A DNA stretch of 64,000 nt from Planctomycetota bacterium (GCA_016350165.1 CP066225.1:372001-436000), one strand, 5' to 3'; shown: positions 26,665-37,132, numbered from the stretch's first letter. Made by a program: numbers and translations. The notes: a model not told the origin generated them from the sequence alone.

Positions 26665-29100
26665 TTACCACTGAATGCCTTTTGGCCTGTCTTGCTGCTG
26701 CTTCTTGAGCTCCTCCTCGGCCTTTGCACGCTGCTCGGCGGCGAAGTTGAAGGCATCGTTAATTGCATTGGCATATGCCTGAATGTCTTTATTCTCGCTT
26801 CTCATGGCGGCTGAGAGGCCGGGGTCATCAGAATCGGCGATCTGTGTTGCGAGATACATGATATTGATCATGGATTCGTTGCTTCTCTGAGCTGCTTCGA
26901 TAATACGCTGGAACTTGTAGTCCATTTCGCCAATACGCTTGATCGGTGTAAAGCGAACGAGCCACGCTTTGCCCTTGATGTCTGATTCATTGAACTGGTT
27001 GTTGTAGAGTTCGCCGATTTTATCCTGAGTCTCAGTGACGTCATATTCCTGATCAGCTGGAAGTGTAGGGAAAACTGTGCCGAGGTATGCGAGGGCTGTG
27101 TAGTGGTTCGTATTGTTGGGTGAAGCGGCTGAAGTGAGTGTTGTGTCAATGAGTGTTTTGGTTGGAAAGTTGCCAGCTACTTGTTGTGAGTTGAGAGTTG
27201 TTTTTTGGCCAATGATGCCAGGAGCGAGTACGCCGGTGAAAGTTGGTTTTGGATCTGTAACACCTGAAACATTGTAGATGATGGTGTTCTGTGGGTTGGA
27301 CTGTGCAAAGAGGCCGAAGAGTGTGTAGTCGTAACGGAACTCTACGACAATTTCGCTGTTTTCATCAAGACGAATCTGACGATTAAGATCAACGAGTTGT
27401 GGTGGTGATGGTGGCGTTGCCTGACCAAGAATTGTGGCAAGGTTTGAGAGCATGCACTGTCCTGAGACGGTGTATGGTGTGTTCACTGCAAGTGATAGTG
27501 GTGCCTTACTGCGAAGACGAACGTTGATTGTGATTGGGTCAAGGAAGTTTGTGCGAGGCGTATCGGATTCTATAAATAGTTGTACCCATGGATCATTCGC
27601 TGGATCAGCATTCCAAAGACGTGTTGGGTAACGGTCCATATGACGACGAATCGCATCACCAACAGAAGTTGCTTTGACCTGTTGTTTTGCACTTTGAAGT
27701 TGCTCAACAGCCAGAAGAACTGTTGTTGCGTTGCCTTTGTAAACAACATTTTGAAGTGCCTGGTAACGCTGAGTTGGTGTGGGTGCAGTTAATGCTTCGC
27801 CGTATAAAGCGTATGGATTTTCGTTTTTGTAAGGCTCGAATGCTGCGCGTGCTGTATCCATGTCATTGTTACGCAATGCGATAAAGCCGCGAGCAATTTG
27901 TGCATGAACATTTTCGACTGGATATTGTCTTAGTTCTGCATTTATTTCAGGTGTATCAAAGTTAAACAATGCGCCAACCCAGAGGTAATCTTCTTTGGCG
28001 ATGACATCGCCCTGCTCTGCTTTTTTAAGTAACTCTTGTTTTACTTTAGCAAAGATTTTTTCAGGACGATCGCCAAGATCAATCGGGTCCATGCCTTGCA
28101 TAATGGCGAGTTGCGTCAGCAAAATTTCCAACGGCAATTCAACTGCAGGAATTTGTTCTTTGGTTGCATCGCCAAGGTTTTGGCCTGAAGAAAAGGCTTG
28201 TTGTTGTGCTTGTAGTCGTGCTTGTGCATTGAGAAAATCTTCATAATCATCAATGATTTTGAGTGCGAGATCACGTCGTCCGGTGCATGCCATAGCAATG
28301 CTCCAGAGCTTGACCTGATCGACCGTGAGTGATGATTCAGACATTGCAGCAGCAGACCGGAATTGTTCTGCTGCACGCGTGAAAACACCTTGGCTCATGA
28401 GGAGTTCAGCAAGTTCAAGACGAGTTTGTGCGTTGTATGGCATTGCACGAATCATGCCGACAAGCGCAGCGCCAGTTTGCTGCATCGTCGCATTCATACC
28501 GCCAATCATTTGGTAAGTCAGCGCGGCGGCATCTGGGTTTGCTTCATCGAGACGTGATGCTTCAGCGAGCCATTGAAGGGCTTTACGTGTGTTGCCCATT
28601 TCATTGGCTGATGTTGCAGCATAAACAGCAAGACGACTGCGAAGCGGTTGACTAAAACGTGTCGCAGCTTTTGAGTTCAGAATTGCTTCGATTTTAGCGG
28701 TACGTGCGTCGAGAGTTTGTTGCTTTTCAACGAGCTTCAAAATGAGTTCATATTGTGCAACATCATCTTCGGGTCGTAGTGCAAGGTATTTTCTGAGTGC
28801 GTTTTCGTAGCCTTGCTGATCACCTTCGAGATTAGAGAGTTCACCGCGCAAACGCCAGAGTTCAGCATCGTTCGGTGTGAGCGAGAGTGCTAGATCCATG
28901 AGAATACGAGCACGTGTAAGTTGATCTGGACGCACTTCACCTTCACCCGCCAGAGCGAAGTTAGAGATTTGAACAAACTGAGAAGCGAGTAGCTCGTCAT
29001 CAGTCTGTTTTGGCGTGGTGGCAAGCGTTTGGGCTGAGAGTGTTGAAGTACAGAAGAAAACTGTCAGCAATGCACCCCAGATAAATGCGCTTATACGCAT
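26665..29100 (-). CDS. large exported TPR-containing protein
   Basis: 811 residues from ATG 29100. A signal peptide (about 1-23, ending LSAQ) leads into helical TPR-like repeats (about 45-370): SLTPNDAELWRLRGELSNLE and QYELILKLVEKQQ are typical. The middle is mixed, with a beta-like region around 510-640, and the C-terminus is a charged Lys/Glu/Gln-rich helix. Probably a periplasmic scaffold; the partner is unknown. AAGGA upstream supports 29100; the frame begins at a GTG that overlaps this site, so is rejected. It stands alone with its own terminator. Confidence 0.82.
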   Translation of the reverse strand: MRISAFIWGALLTVFFCTSTLSAQTLATTPKQTDDELLASQFVQISNFALAGEGEVRPDQLTRARILMDLALSLTPNDAELWRLRGELSNLEGDQQGYENALRKYLALRPEDDVAQYELILKLVEKQQTLDARTAKIEAILNSKAATRFSQPLRSRLAVYAATSANEMGNTRKALQWLAEASRLDEANPDAAALTYQMIGGMNATMQQTGAALVGMIRAMPYNAQTRLELAELLMSQGVFTRAAEQFRSAAAMSESSLTVDQVKLWSIAMACTGRRDLALKIIDDYEDFLNAQARLQAQQQAFSSGQNLGDATKEQIPAVELPLEILLTQLAIMQGMDPIDLGDRPEKIFAKVKQELLKKAEQGDVIAKEDYLWVGALFNFDTPEINAELRQYPVENVHAQIARGFIALRNNDMDTARAAFEPYKNENPYALYGEALTAPTPTQRYQALQNVVYKGNATTVLLAVEQLQSAKQQVKATSVGDAIRRHMDRYPTRLWNADPANDPWVQLFIESDTPRTNFLDPITINVRLRSKAPLSLAVNTPYTVSGQCMLSNLATILGQATPPSPPQLVDLNRQIRLDENSEIVVEFRYDYTLFGLFAQSNPQNTIIYNVSGVTDPKPTFTGVLAPGIIGQKTTLNSQQVAGNFPTKTLIDTTLTSAASPNNTNHYTALAYLGTVFPTLPADQEYDVTETQDKIGELYNNQFNESDIKGKAWLVRFTPIKRIGEMDYKFQRIIEAAQRSNESMINIMYLATQIADSDDPGLSAAMRSENKDIQAYANAINDAFNFAAEQRAKAEEELKKQQQDRPKGIQW

Positions 29101-29179
29101 GTATTTTCCATCCTTCACGAATCCTGTCCCTTTCAGCGTTATGAAAACGCGATGTGATCAAATTTAAAAATACAAAGCT

Positions 29180-29545
29180 CTAGAAAGACTGTAGAGCGAT
29201 GACGCCGACAGCTCCAGCGGTAGCCATGAGGAAAGTCAGAGCGGCGGAGAGTTTGAGGAGGCTTGTGTATTGTCTTGAAGCCTTGGGGCAAATCTGGTCG
29301 GCGACCATTCGCATGAGTACAAATTCACCAGCAGCGATGAAAGCAATGCCGATGAGTGTAGCGAATGAACCTTGCGTCTGAAACAAAGCGGCAAATCCGA
29401 TGGTAATCAGAGCGGACGCCCAAACGGCGGCTAACGACACTGCAAACAGTCTTAAAGCCTGTAAAACCCGCATCGGCAATCCTCGTGCCCAGTCTTCAGG
29501 TGAAAGAGGCTTTTCGGCAAGACTAAAGGTTATAAAAGCATACAA
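29180..29545 (-). CDS. small membrane protein of unknown function
   Basis: 121 residues with three likely membrane helices (about 30-52, 58-80 and 95-118). No recognised family. The N-terminal 25 residues are polar, and an internal Met25 (MRVLQALRL) is an equally plausible start. It lies 79 nt upstream of the TPR protein gene on the same strand, so they may form an operon. Confidence 0.5.
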   Translation of the reverse strand: MYAFITFSLAEKPLSPEDWARGLPMRVLQALRLFAVSLAAVWASALITIGFAALFQTQGSFATLIGIAFIAAGEFVLMRMVADQICPKASRQYTSLLKLSAALTFLMATAGAVGVIALQSF

Positions 29546-29687
29546 CCGTCAGTGTTGCCACATACCGACATTGTCTCAAAACAGCCAAGCTGCATGATCG
29601 TCACATTTTAACATCAGCAGGGACAATCCGTCACGCGTCAATTGTGAGTATTATCGAATTTAAACAGTTATGTTTATTGGTGTTAGC

Positions 29688-30509
29688 TTAGAGTTTGAGA
29701 CCCGAAGCCAAATGACGTGTGAATTGCTCGACTGCAATCACGACAGCATCACGCCCATGCTCACGATTCTCCGCGATACGACGTACCAATGCAGAACCCA
29801 CAATCGCAGCATCAGCGACATTCACGACCGTTTTAACCTGATCAGCATTGGAGATGCCGAAGCCGACAGCAATCGGGAGATCCGTAACCTCACGCAAGGC
29901 TTGAATACGATCAGGCAACTCTTCGGGAAGAGCTACACTTTCACCCGTGATGCCAGCACGTGACATGAGGTAAATGAAGCCGCTACTGCGTTTTGCGATT
30001 TCTTTTGCACGATCGAGCGGCGTATTGGGTGAAATAAGAATGCTTAAAACAAGGCCTGCGTCTTTGATACGTTGATACAGCCGTTCAGATTCTTCGAGAG
30101 GGACATCGGGGACAATGAAGCCGTCGATGCCCACTTCTGCAGCACGATCAATGAAAGCTTGATCACCCCATCGATGAATGATGGAGTATGAAACCATAGC
30201 GACGAGGCCGATGGTAAGCTGATCACGTAGCTCTGAGACCATGTTAAAGACTTGCTCAACCTTCAAATCACGTGAAAGTGCATAATGCATGGAGCTTTCG
30301 ATCACTGGCCCGTCAGCAATAGGGTCGCTGAATGGGAAACCCAGTTCACAGATTGAAGCTCCGCCTCGCTGGAGTGCAAGGAGTATTTGACCTGTTGTTT
30401 TAAGATCTGGATCGCCAACGGTGACGTAAGGCATCAGAGCCTTGCCATCAGTATCTCCTGCGTTGCGTGATTCAGCCAAACCCTTGAATATATTCTCGAT
30501 TCGATTCAT
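29688..30509 (-). CDS. trpA: tryptophan synthase alpha chain
   Basis: Cleaves indole-3-glycerol phosphate to indole and glyceraldehyde-3-phosphate, in complex with TrpB. 273 residues, normal length. A (beta/alpha)8 barrel: ELGFPFSDPIADGPVI carries the catalytic Glu and the active-site Asp, and GFIVPDVPLEES, PNTPLDRAKEIAK and GSALVRRI complete the phosphate-binding end. Met at 30509 opens the canonical N-terminus (MNRIENIF); the frame extends to 30602 with no homology. No trpB or other trp gene is in the window. Confidence 0.95.
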   Translation of the reverse strand: MNRIENIFKGLAESRNAGDTDGKALMPYVTVGDPDLKTTGQILLALQRGGASICELGFPFSDPIADGPVIESSMHYALSRDLKVEQVFNMVSELRDQLTIGLVAMVSYSIIHRWGDQAFIDRAAEVGIDGFIVPDVPLEESERLYQRIKDAGLVLSILISPNTPLDRAKEIAKRSSGFIYLMSRAGITGESVALPEELPDRIQALREVTDLPIAVGFGISNADQVKTVVNVADAAIVGSALVRRIAENREHGRDAVVIAVEQFTRHLASGLKL

Positions 30510-30797
30510 GGGCTGTAGTCTAAGCCGACTGTGAATCAGGTTCAATCTGAAGGACAAAAGAGTTTGCGATCTGCTTAACAATATTGCGATATTCTTCAAC
30601 AAAAATTGCGTTTACGTGAGAGCAGCAAATAGATACTGGTAGGCTGCTCGAACGCTTATTACAATAGTAAGCAGAACAATTTACGTGTTAATAACGTAAA
30701 TATCATACATGTGCGCAAGCTCGAATTCGGGAGGCTGGCACGTTGTACTGGAATTTGTAATCACACCGCATCGCCGTGGGGTACATTAAGTTAGTCA

Positions 30798-31265
30798 ATG
30801 TTTACATCAAGCAAATTCAAATCCAGATCTGTCTTTTTACTGCAATCGTGCCAATCAATCGTGATTGCATCCTATGAAGATTTTGCACATCGCTCAAGAT
30901 TAATCGCAAACCTGGAACACAAGCGTCAGTTGCCTGTGTGGGATCGGTTGATGTTCATTGCTGCAGTCGCAACGGCTTTGCTTGAACTGGAACAGCGAAT
31001 GAAGCCGAAGGATTTTCAAAACTTCTTCAAAGTGCTTTGCACCATGATGGTCAAATATGATGAAAAAGGTGATGAAATGCTGACTCACCTGATCATGTTT
31101 ATTCATCAACGTGCAGAATATAACGTGCCATACACAGACTCAATCGGCTCATGGGTCATCTCCAATATCAAAGGCTCAACGCCAACTGAAGCTGAGTTGC
31201 AAGTATCTCCAATGATCGGCAACTATCTGAGTGATTCGCTGACCTCGTGGTGGACACGTGCGTAA
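30798..31265 (+). CDS. hypothetical protein
   Basis: 155 residues, mostly helical, no signal peptide and no motif that I recognise. It has a hydrophobic-amphipathic middle (LPVWDRLMFIAAVATALLEL) and a conserved-looking SLTSWWTRA end. The upstream 288 bases are non-coding. Its coding-like composition and clean length support it; the function is unknown. Confidence 0.55.
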   Translation: MFTSSKFKSRSVFLLQSCQSIVIASYEDFAHRSRLIANLEHKRQLPVWDRLMFIAAVATALLELEQRMKPKDFQNFFKVLCTMMVKYDEKGDEMLTHLIMFIHQRAEYNVPYTDSIGSWVISNIKGSTPTEAELQVSPMIGNYLSDSLTSWWTRA

Positions 31266-31357
31266 CAAATCACGTAAGTCGTGGTGGGGAATGTGCATAT
31301 CAACAAATTTCTTTGGATTTCACCTATTGAGCATCATTTCGCGTATATTCTTTTTTA

Positions 31358-32818
31358 ATGCGAGAACGACTGCTCCGACAAACACCCACCCTGATTGCAG
31401 CTTACTTTTTAATCGGCTGCCTCATGCGTTTAGCTTCGTCACCAACACTTGAAATGGATGAAGCTGAGCAGGTACTTCTTTCACAACTACCACTCCGCTG
31501 GGTTTATGGCTCTCAACCACCACTCTACACATGGCTCCAATCGTTCGTCTTCAAAATCTTCGGTGAATCAATCTTCTCACTCGTCATACTTAAAAACTTT
31601 CTCCTTGCATCAACATTCTTACTCACGTGGGCAACGATCAAACGTTTGACTGCTTCATATTTATACGCAGCAATCGGTGCATTACTTTTAATGCTCGTAC
31701 CTCAATATATATGGGAATCACAACGCGACTTGACGCACTCGGTTCTCGTTACGACCTGTACAGCTCTCACGGTTTATTTACTCGTTCGGATCTACCAAAC
31801 GCAATCACTCAGTACATACATTGCATTAGGTCTTGCAATTGCTGCAGGCATGCTCTCGAAATATAACTTCATTTTTCCTGTCGCAGGCTTCATCATTGCA
31901 GCATTTTTTTTCAAACAAACACGCGAATGCCTTTTCAATTACAAAGCACTCATTACCACAGTAATCGCTGTTTTAATCATTGCATATCAACTCAGCCACG
32001 TACTAAGTTCACAGGCTGAAGTCAGCACAGACATCAGTGATTTTGCGATGACCAGCATTTCCATGACCACTGTATTTAAAGGGCTGTATTCTTTTATTGG
32101 CAATACTTTCGCTTTTGTCGTCCTGCTTGTAGCTATACCGTTTGCTGCTTTATATGGCTCTGAAGAACAGGATGAACTGCAAGAAGATGCGTTGGATATA
32201 CGAAAGTATTTTGGGCTTTCATTGCTCACAATTATTCTGATCACACTCGCAATCTTTGCAGTCACCGGTGGTACAGACATTAAAGATCGTTGGCTTCAAC
32301 CGCTCTACTATGTGCTCCCTCTTTACCTATGCTTGAGACTCGCACCACACTACGATGAAGCCAGACAAAATCTCGTTATGATCGTCAGTGCCGTCGTAGG
32401 TTTGGTCATCTTCTTTATCCTACCATTGCAACCGATTCTCTCTCCAATGACAGGAAATCCTTCAAGAAGAAACGTGCCTTACCGCGAGTTAGCAGAAAAA
32501 CTCATCAAGAAAAAAGAGAACTTACCACAGATCATCGCAAACAATCGGCGTATCGGCGGCAACCTTAAACTATTACTTCCACATGCACGTGTCATCACAG
32601 CCGATTTACCTTCTGTATCAGTTGACCCGACACTGCCAACACTCGTCATCTGGAATGGCGGCGAGTCTAATATGCCACCCCAAAACCTTTTCGATTTGGT
32701 GCGTGACGATTTCGGCATTGAGTTGCCTGACACACCTCTAGACACAGTCACAGCCAAACAGTACTACACTTCAAAGCACAACTTCACACTGGCGTATGAC
32801 ATCATCAACTCGCAATGA
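31358..32818 (+). CDS. membrane glycosyltransferase, GT39/ArnT-like
   Basis: 486 residues with about ten membrane helices. The N-terminal periplasmic motif MDEAEQVLLSQ with its acidic pair, followed by SQPPLYTW, fits the GT-C family of PMT/ArnT-like enzymes that move a sugar from a polyprenyl-phosphate donor to lipid A, protein or polysaccharide outside the membrane. The acceptor cannot be told. It converges on lptG (56-nt gap), which fits envelope glycolipid work. Confidence 0.8.
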   Translation: MRERLLRQTPTLIAAYFLIGCLMRLASSPTLEMDEAEQVLLSQLPLRWVYGSQPPLYTWLQSFVFKIFGESIFSLVILKNFLLASTFLLTWATIKRLTASYLYAAIGALLLMLVPQYIWESQRDLTHSVLVTTCTALTVYLLVRIYQTQSLSTYIALGLAIAAGMLSKYNFIFPVAGFIIAAFFFKQTRECLFNYKALITTVIAVLIIAYQLSHVLSSQAEVSTDISDFAMTSISMTTVFKGLYSFIGNTFAFVVLLVAIPFAALYGSEEQDELQEDALDIRKYFGLSLLTIILITLAIFAVTGGTDIKDRWLQPLYYVLPLYLCLRLAPHYDEARQNLVMIVSAVVGLVIFFILPLQPILSPMTGNPSRRNVPYRELAEKLIKKKENLPQIIANNRRIGGNLKLLLPHARVITADLPSVSVDPTLPTLVIWNGGESNMPPQNLFDLVRDDFGIELPDTPLDTVTAKQYYTSKHNFTLAYDIINSQ

Positions 32819-32874
32819 TCGCCCTCCCCTGTAGCTGGGATACACCAAAATAAAAAATATTAACGAGAAGCCAA

Positions 32875-34125
32875 TCAGCTCTTGATGGTATGAAGTAAAT
32901 ATGCACTGATTGGAAGATTGATAATCACTGGTAGCCAAGCTGCACTTGCTGGGCCGAGATAACTATTGCCAGCCTGCAGTACGATCACGCCACCTGCCCA
33001 TGCACCAACACATGCACCAGCAGCCTTGAGCCCCTGCTTAAGCATGTTGCCAGGGATGCGAGTCAGGAAGTAAGGTAAGCCGATCACAAGCACCAGAACA
33101 TTCAAAATAATCAGGCTAAATCGACTCCAGATAATACGAGTCACACCTTCAACATCCTTCGCAAGCAATGCTGGGTTATTTCGCATCGTCTGCAAATCAC
33201 CGATCGACATTAATTGACGATACATGTCATTCTGACGCAATTTCAAAACCGTTGGCGAAAGGTCTGTCTGGAAAAATTCGATCGCATCATGGCCAGAAGG
33301 TGGCGTAAACACAGCCCCCTGTACCAATTTCCATCCACCATTATTACCATCCCATGATGCTTGTGTCGCACGGATTTGTTGTTTAGTCAATCCTTTTTCG
33401 TCACGCACAAGGATCGTAATGCCCTTATTGAATTGCTCTTCATCTTTCAAGAAGTTCGCGCCACTGATGAGATTACCTTCACCATCACGTGCAAAAATTA
33501 CTGGCGCATCACGGTTTTCATTTCGCTTCAAATCAAGTTTGTCACGAGTAATTCTCTCAGCCATGGCTGGTATAGCATATTCCTGCAGAGGCAAGTTGAT
33601 CAGACTCAAAATACCGCCCACGATCACAATCGGCAGCGCAACCCGATACAAACTGATACCACTCGCAATAATAGCTGTCAGTTCCCTTGCACGTATCATT
33701 GCAGAAAACGTAAAGCCCATTGCAGCAGTTACGATTAGCCCTGAAAAGAAGACATAAATCAGCAACATCATCGGCGTGTAATAATCAACAATATGCCACA
33801 CTGTCCCAATAAAGCTACTAATACTACCCGGCTCAATATCATTCTTAATCTGCTTGATTTGCGCTTTCTGCAGATTCAATTCTCTTGCAATAACGTCATC
33901 ACTGGCCTTCTTATCAAACAGGTCAACCAACTTCTCAGATGGCACGCCATAAGCATTTGCCGCCGATTCAATATTCTGAACCTTCGCCGTATTCGCACCT
34001 GCTTTAATGAAGTCATCCATATTGATCGTCAAATCAACAAGCACAAACAACAACATCAACACCGCGAGCAGAATCACGAAGTTAACGAGAAAATTCTTGA
34101 TGATGTAAAGACTCAAAGTCTTCAT
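32875..34125 (-). CDS. lptG: LPS-export permease LptG/LptF family
   Basis: One of the two permease partners (YjgP/YjgQ family) of the LptB2FG ABC complex that lifts lipopolysaccharide from the inner membrane. 416 residues: N-terminal helices (about 10-30), a pair of helices around 120-175 (MGFTFSAMIRARELTAIIAS is the conserved coupling region), a periplasmic beta-rich domain of about 120 residues, then C-terminal helices. It sits 36 nt after the lptF-like gene on the same strand, as in most Gram-negatives. An extra charged stretch between helices 1 and 2 (about 45-105) is unusual. F versus G assignment is by order only. Confidence 0.85.
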   Translation of the reverse strand: MKTLSLYIIKNFLVNFVILLAVLMLLFVLVDLTINMDDFIKAGANTAKVQNIESAANAYGVPSEKLVDLFDKKASDDVIARELNLQKAQIKQIKNDIEPGSISSFIGTVWHIVDYYTPMMLLIYVFFSGLIVTAAMGFTFSAMIRARELTAIIASGISLYRVALPIVIVGGILSLINLPLQEYAIPAMAERITRDKLDLKRNENRDAPVIFARDGEGNLISGANFLKDEEQFNKGITILVRDEKGLTKQQIRATQASWDGNNGGWKLVQGAVFTPPSGHDAIEFFQTDLSPTVLKLRQNDMYRQLMSIGDLQTMRNNPALLAKDVEGVTRIIWSRFSLIILNVLVLVIGLPYFLTRIPGNMLKQGLKAAGACVGAWAGGVIVLQAGNSYLGPASAAWLPVIINLPISAYLLHTIKS

Positions 34126-34161
34126 GTATTACGATCTCATGCTCCATACGGAGCGGTTCAT

Positions 34162-35856
34162 TTAGTTCTTTGCCAGTTTACAGTAGCTCACACCAATAAC
34201 AGCCATCAATACCAAGTTACCCGTCCAAAGCAATGACAAACTCATCGCCAAAGGTACCTCGACTCGACCGGCCATATTCTGACCAGAGTTCATGATTATG
34301 ATGCTCAATATCGCAAGCAGGAAACTCCAGAAGTACACCACCAACGGCATCTGATGCTTAAACAGCATACTCAGCATCGCACCAAGCAAGAGTAGCAAAC
34401 TACAAGCTATGGCTGCAGCAGCTCTCTCATGCAAATGGCCACGAATGCGGTGAGACAATTTCTGCAGTCCCTCACTCAAACGGCTATAAGCACCAATCAC
34501 ACTTCCCGAACTCTGATACCGCGCGCTTTCAGCTTGCTGCATCACATCACGGACATCAATTTCGTTAGTCGCTTTATTGACCATCGATTGCCCACTCCAC
34601 ACAACCGTCGGCAGCTCATAACTCTTCTTCGGCGTGGGTGAATCACCATCCGGTATCAAAAGCACACCCTTACCATCTGCTCCCAGTTCAAGCTTCAGAT
34701 AAGGCTGACCTGCCATATTCTTTTCATTGTTCACACGAACGCTAACCTCAGCAGTATCTGCTTTGACTGTTTCATTCGCATAATTCTGACCGACGATCTT
34801 CTCAACCACCGTGACTTTCTCATCACCCATCGAGACAAGCATCAGCTTGCCATCAAAAACACGTGAAGATGGTGCACTGATCTCAAAGATCTTCTTGTCA
34901 TCGTATCCCACACCCTTGAATACCAATGGTTTCCCATCAGGCACTGCAGCCTCTCGGATCCGTTGCACAAGATCCTCAGCCGCCAATGCTTTAATCAAAT
35001 TCTCTTTACGTTGCGCAATATCCTGGAATCGTTCAGGCTCTCGCTCAAGCTGATAAAGCTCAGGCCATGACAAAAACTTCGGCTTATCACGGAATGGATT
35101 CGGCTGCTTCATCGGCGGCCACTCCACACGACCCTTCATTTCAATACGTCCAGTATCCGGATCATTGTAATAAGCATCTTCCAAAACAATCTGCACGGTC
35201 GATGCATTGTGCTTTGGATCATCACGCATAAACAGCCACGCCTCACGTGCGCTGCCATCGTTCTTCATCACACCATCACGATTAAACTGACTCACAGCCA
35301 CACCTTCCAAACGGATGATGTTTGTCAGTGTTGGATCAGTATTCAAATGCTCATCAGTTACAGGGAATTGTTCTGCACTATTCGCATACAAAGCAAAGCC
35401 GCTTTGAACATACGGCTTCCCTTCACTCAAACTACTTACCAAACCTGTAATCAAATCTTTCTGAACAGTCTTCTCAGCTTGCTGGAAGAATGCAGGGATC
35501 ACAAAGTTCGACAAACTGAACAATCCCATCGTCAATGCAACTCCAAGCACGATCACCGGCATCAAAATCGCTCGGTAACTCATGCCACTCGCGCTGCATG
35601 CCGTAATTTCGTTGTCTTGTACCAGACGAATGAACACCAACGTGCTCGCAAACGCACCTGCGAACGGCAGCGCAAAACCCAACATCGTTGGTGCTGTCAG
35701 TACCACAAACTTGGCGAACAAGATCGGTGACAACTGACCATCACTCAACGGCTTAATCGCCGCAGCAAAACTAATCACCAACATCAATGTGACAACCGAT
35801 GCTGTGAGCAGCTTCAACAGTTCCTTGAGGATGTATTTATAGAATGTCCAAGCCAT
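34162..35856 (-). CDS. lptF: LPS-export permease LptF/LptG family, first of the pair
   Basis: 564 residues from ATG 35856. Same architecture as its neighbour: helices at about 15-33, 50-75 and 95-115 (DNEITACSASGMSYRAILMP is the conserved coupling loop), then an enlarged periplasmic beta-rich domain (about 140-460), then the last helices. It is much longer than E. coli LptF (about 366) because of that domain. The frame runs to 35919 but the canonical start is MAWTFYKYIL. The preceding 434 bases are non-coding. Confidence 0.85.
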   Translation of the reverse strand: MAWTFYKYILKELLKLLTASVVTLMLVISFAAAIKPLSDGQLSPILFAKFVVLTAPTMLGFALPFAGAFASTLVFIRLVQDNEITACSASGMSYRAILMPVIVLGVALTMGLFSLSNFVIPAFFQQAEKTVQKDLITGLVSSLSEGKPYVQSGFALYANSAEQFPVTDEHLNTDPTLTNIIRLEGVAVSQFNRDGVMKNDGSAREAWLFMRDDPKHNASTVQIVLEDAYYNDPDTGRIEMKGRVEWPPMKQPNPFRDKPKFLSWPELYQLEREPERFQDIAQRKENLIKALAAEDLVQRIREAAVPDGKPLVFKGVGYDDKKIFEISAPSSRVFDGKLMLVSMGDEKVTVVEKIVGQNYANETVKADTAEVSVRVNNEKNMAGQPYLKLELGADGKGVLLIPDGDSPTPKKSYELPTVVWSGQSMVNKATNEIDVRDVMQQAESARYQSSGSVIGAYSRLSEGLQKLSHRIRGHLHERAAAAIACSLLLLLGAMLSMLFKHQMPLVVYFWSFLLAILSIIIMNSGQNMAGRVEVPLAMSLSLLWTGNLVLMAVIGVSYCKLAKN

Positions 35857-36290
35857 ATTAAGTTCAATCCACCTACACCCGTCCCTGAACAGAACCGCTC
35901 GCCATCCTGACGTAACCAAAATATCGTCCGTGCCGATGCTTGCGGCTTACCATTCCGCTAACTGAGCTAATTCACTTCAAGTCTCGCGGGTTTATTCGCT
36001 CAACAAAAGCAGTAAATCACTTTCCTGATACAAGTTATACGTACGACCTAATGGTCAACGCGCAATACTTAAACCAAAAACGCCCTAAAAGTTGGCTTAC
36101 TCAGACCCACACCCATACTCGGGCTGACTCTAGGCTTACCAATGCCTTACGACCAGTTTAACCGCAGGTATTTCTTTCTGCAGCTTTCAACATCCCCTTT
36201 CCCCCATTTACGCCACATCTGGCAGCAATTTTTCGCCAGACATTTACATTACGAGCACACTCACCCCATAGTTCAGTTCGCTCACCAAAC
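35857..36290. other. non-coding stretch between rph and lptF
   Basis: No gene. The promoter of lptFG is presumably here. A reverse-strand segment near 35941-35975 looks slightly like a tRNA D-arm but does not fold as a whole tRNA. Confidence 0.5.
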
Positions 36291-37019
36291 TCACTTCACT
36301 GTCGCTCGTTGCATCTTAATCAGCTTTTTGATCCCCTTCTCAGCCAAATCCATCATCAAATCCAGCTCAGAGCGGCTAAACACCCCTGCCTCGCCCGTCC
36401 CCTGCACCTCAACAAACTGGCCCTTGTGGTTCATCGCGACATTCATGTCCACTTCAGCCTTCACATCCAGCTCATAATCCAGATCCAGATAGGCCTGCCC
36501 ATCCACAATCCCCACACTGATCGCCGCCATCGGCCCCTTAACAGGATTCTTCTTGATCAACCCCTCACTCATCGCCCACTGCACCGCCTTCGTCATCGCG
36601 ATCCAAGCACCAGTGATCGAAGCTGTACGAGTCCCGCCATCTGCTTTTATGACATCACAGTCACACGTAATCGCAACGCCCGGCATCTTCTCCAGATCCA
36701 CCGCAGCCCTCAGCGCCCTCCCAATCAATCGCTGTATTTCAGTACCACGCGAATCATTCCCACGACGCTTACGATCAGGTGTACTGCCCGGCAACATGTT
36801 GTACTCAGCCGTCACCCAACCCTTCACATAATTCCCCTCTTCATCCTTTGGCAACCACGTCGGCGGATTACTCGCCACACTCGCCGTACAGATAATTTTC
36901 GTTTCACCCATTTCAATCAAAATACTTCCAGGCGCAGCTCCCGGAAAGTCACTGATCTTCACATCCCTGAGTGCATTCGCACGACGCTTCTTTTTTGTGG
37001 TTGTTGACATACCACACAT
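36291..37019 (-). CDS. rph: ribonuclease PH
   Basis: Phosphorolytic 3'-5' exoribonuclease that trims tRNA 3' ends. 242 residues, normal length. Family blocks: WVTAEYNMLPGSTPDRKRR, RGTEIQRLIGRALRAAVDLE and CDVIKADGGTRTASITGAW. I place the start at ATG 37019, about 9 nt after GAGGAGGGG on the minus strand; ATG 37010 is possible and the GTG 37040 overlaps the ribosome site. Downstream of a CapD-like gene on the same strand (113 nt). Confidence 0.95.
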   Translation of the reverse strand: MCGMSTTTKKKRRANALRDVKISDFPGAAPGSILIEMGETKIICTASVASNPPTWLPKDEEGNYVKGWVTAEYNMLPGSTPDRKRRGNDSRGTEIQRLIGRALRAAVDLEKMPGVAITCDCDVIKADGGTRTASITGAWIAMTKAVQWAMSEGLIKKNPVKGPMAAISVGIVDGQAYLDLDYELDVKAEVDMNVAMNHKGQFVEVQGTGEAGVFSRSELDLMMDLAEKGIKKLIKMQRATVK

Positions 37020-37132
37020 TGTCGCCATTCCCCTCCTCACCGCAACCTATCTAAGCGAAAGAAAACATTAGCTAAGAAAAAAAACTAATGCCTCGTAAGC
37101 AATAGCTTCTCATAAAAATCGCTTGAACATTT

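Noticed and set aside
35880-35990. Reverse-strand segment resembling a tRNA 5' half (TTAGCTCAGTTAGCGG)
   Set aside because: The D-arm-like part is not followed by a proper anticodon arm, and no T-arm (GGTTCGAATCC type) or paired acceptor ends can be found.
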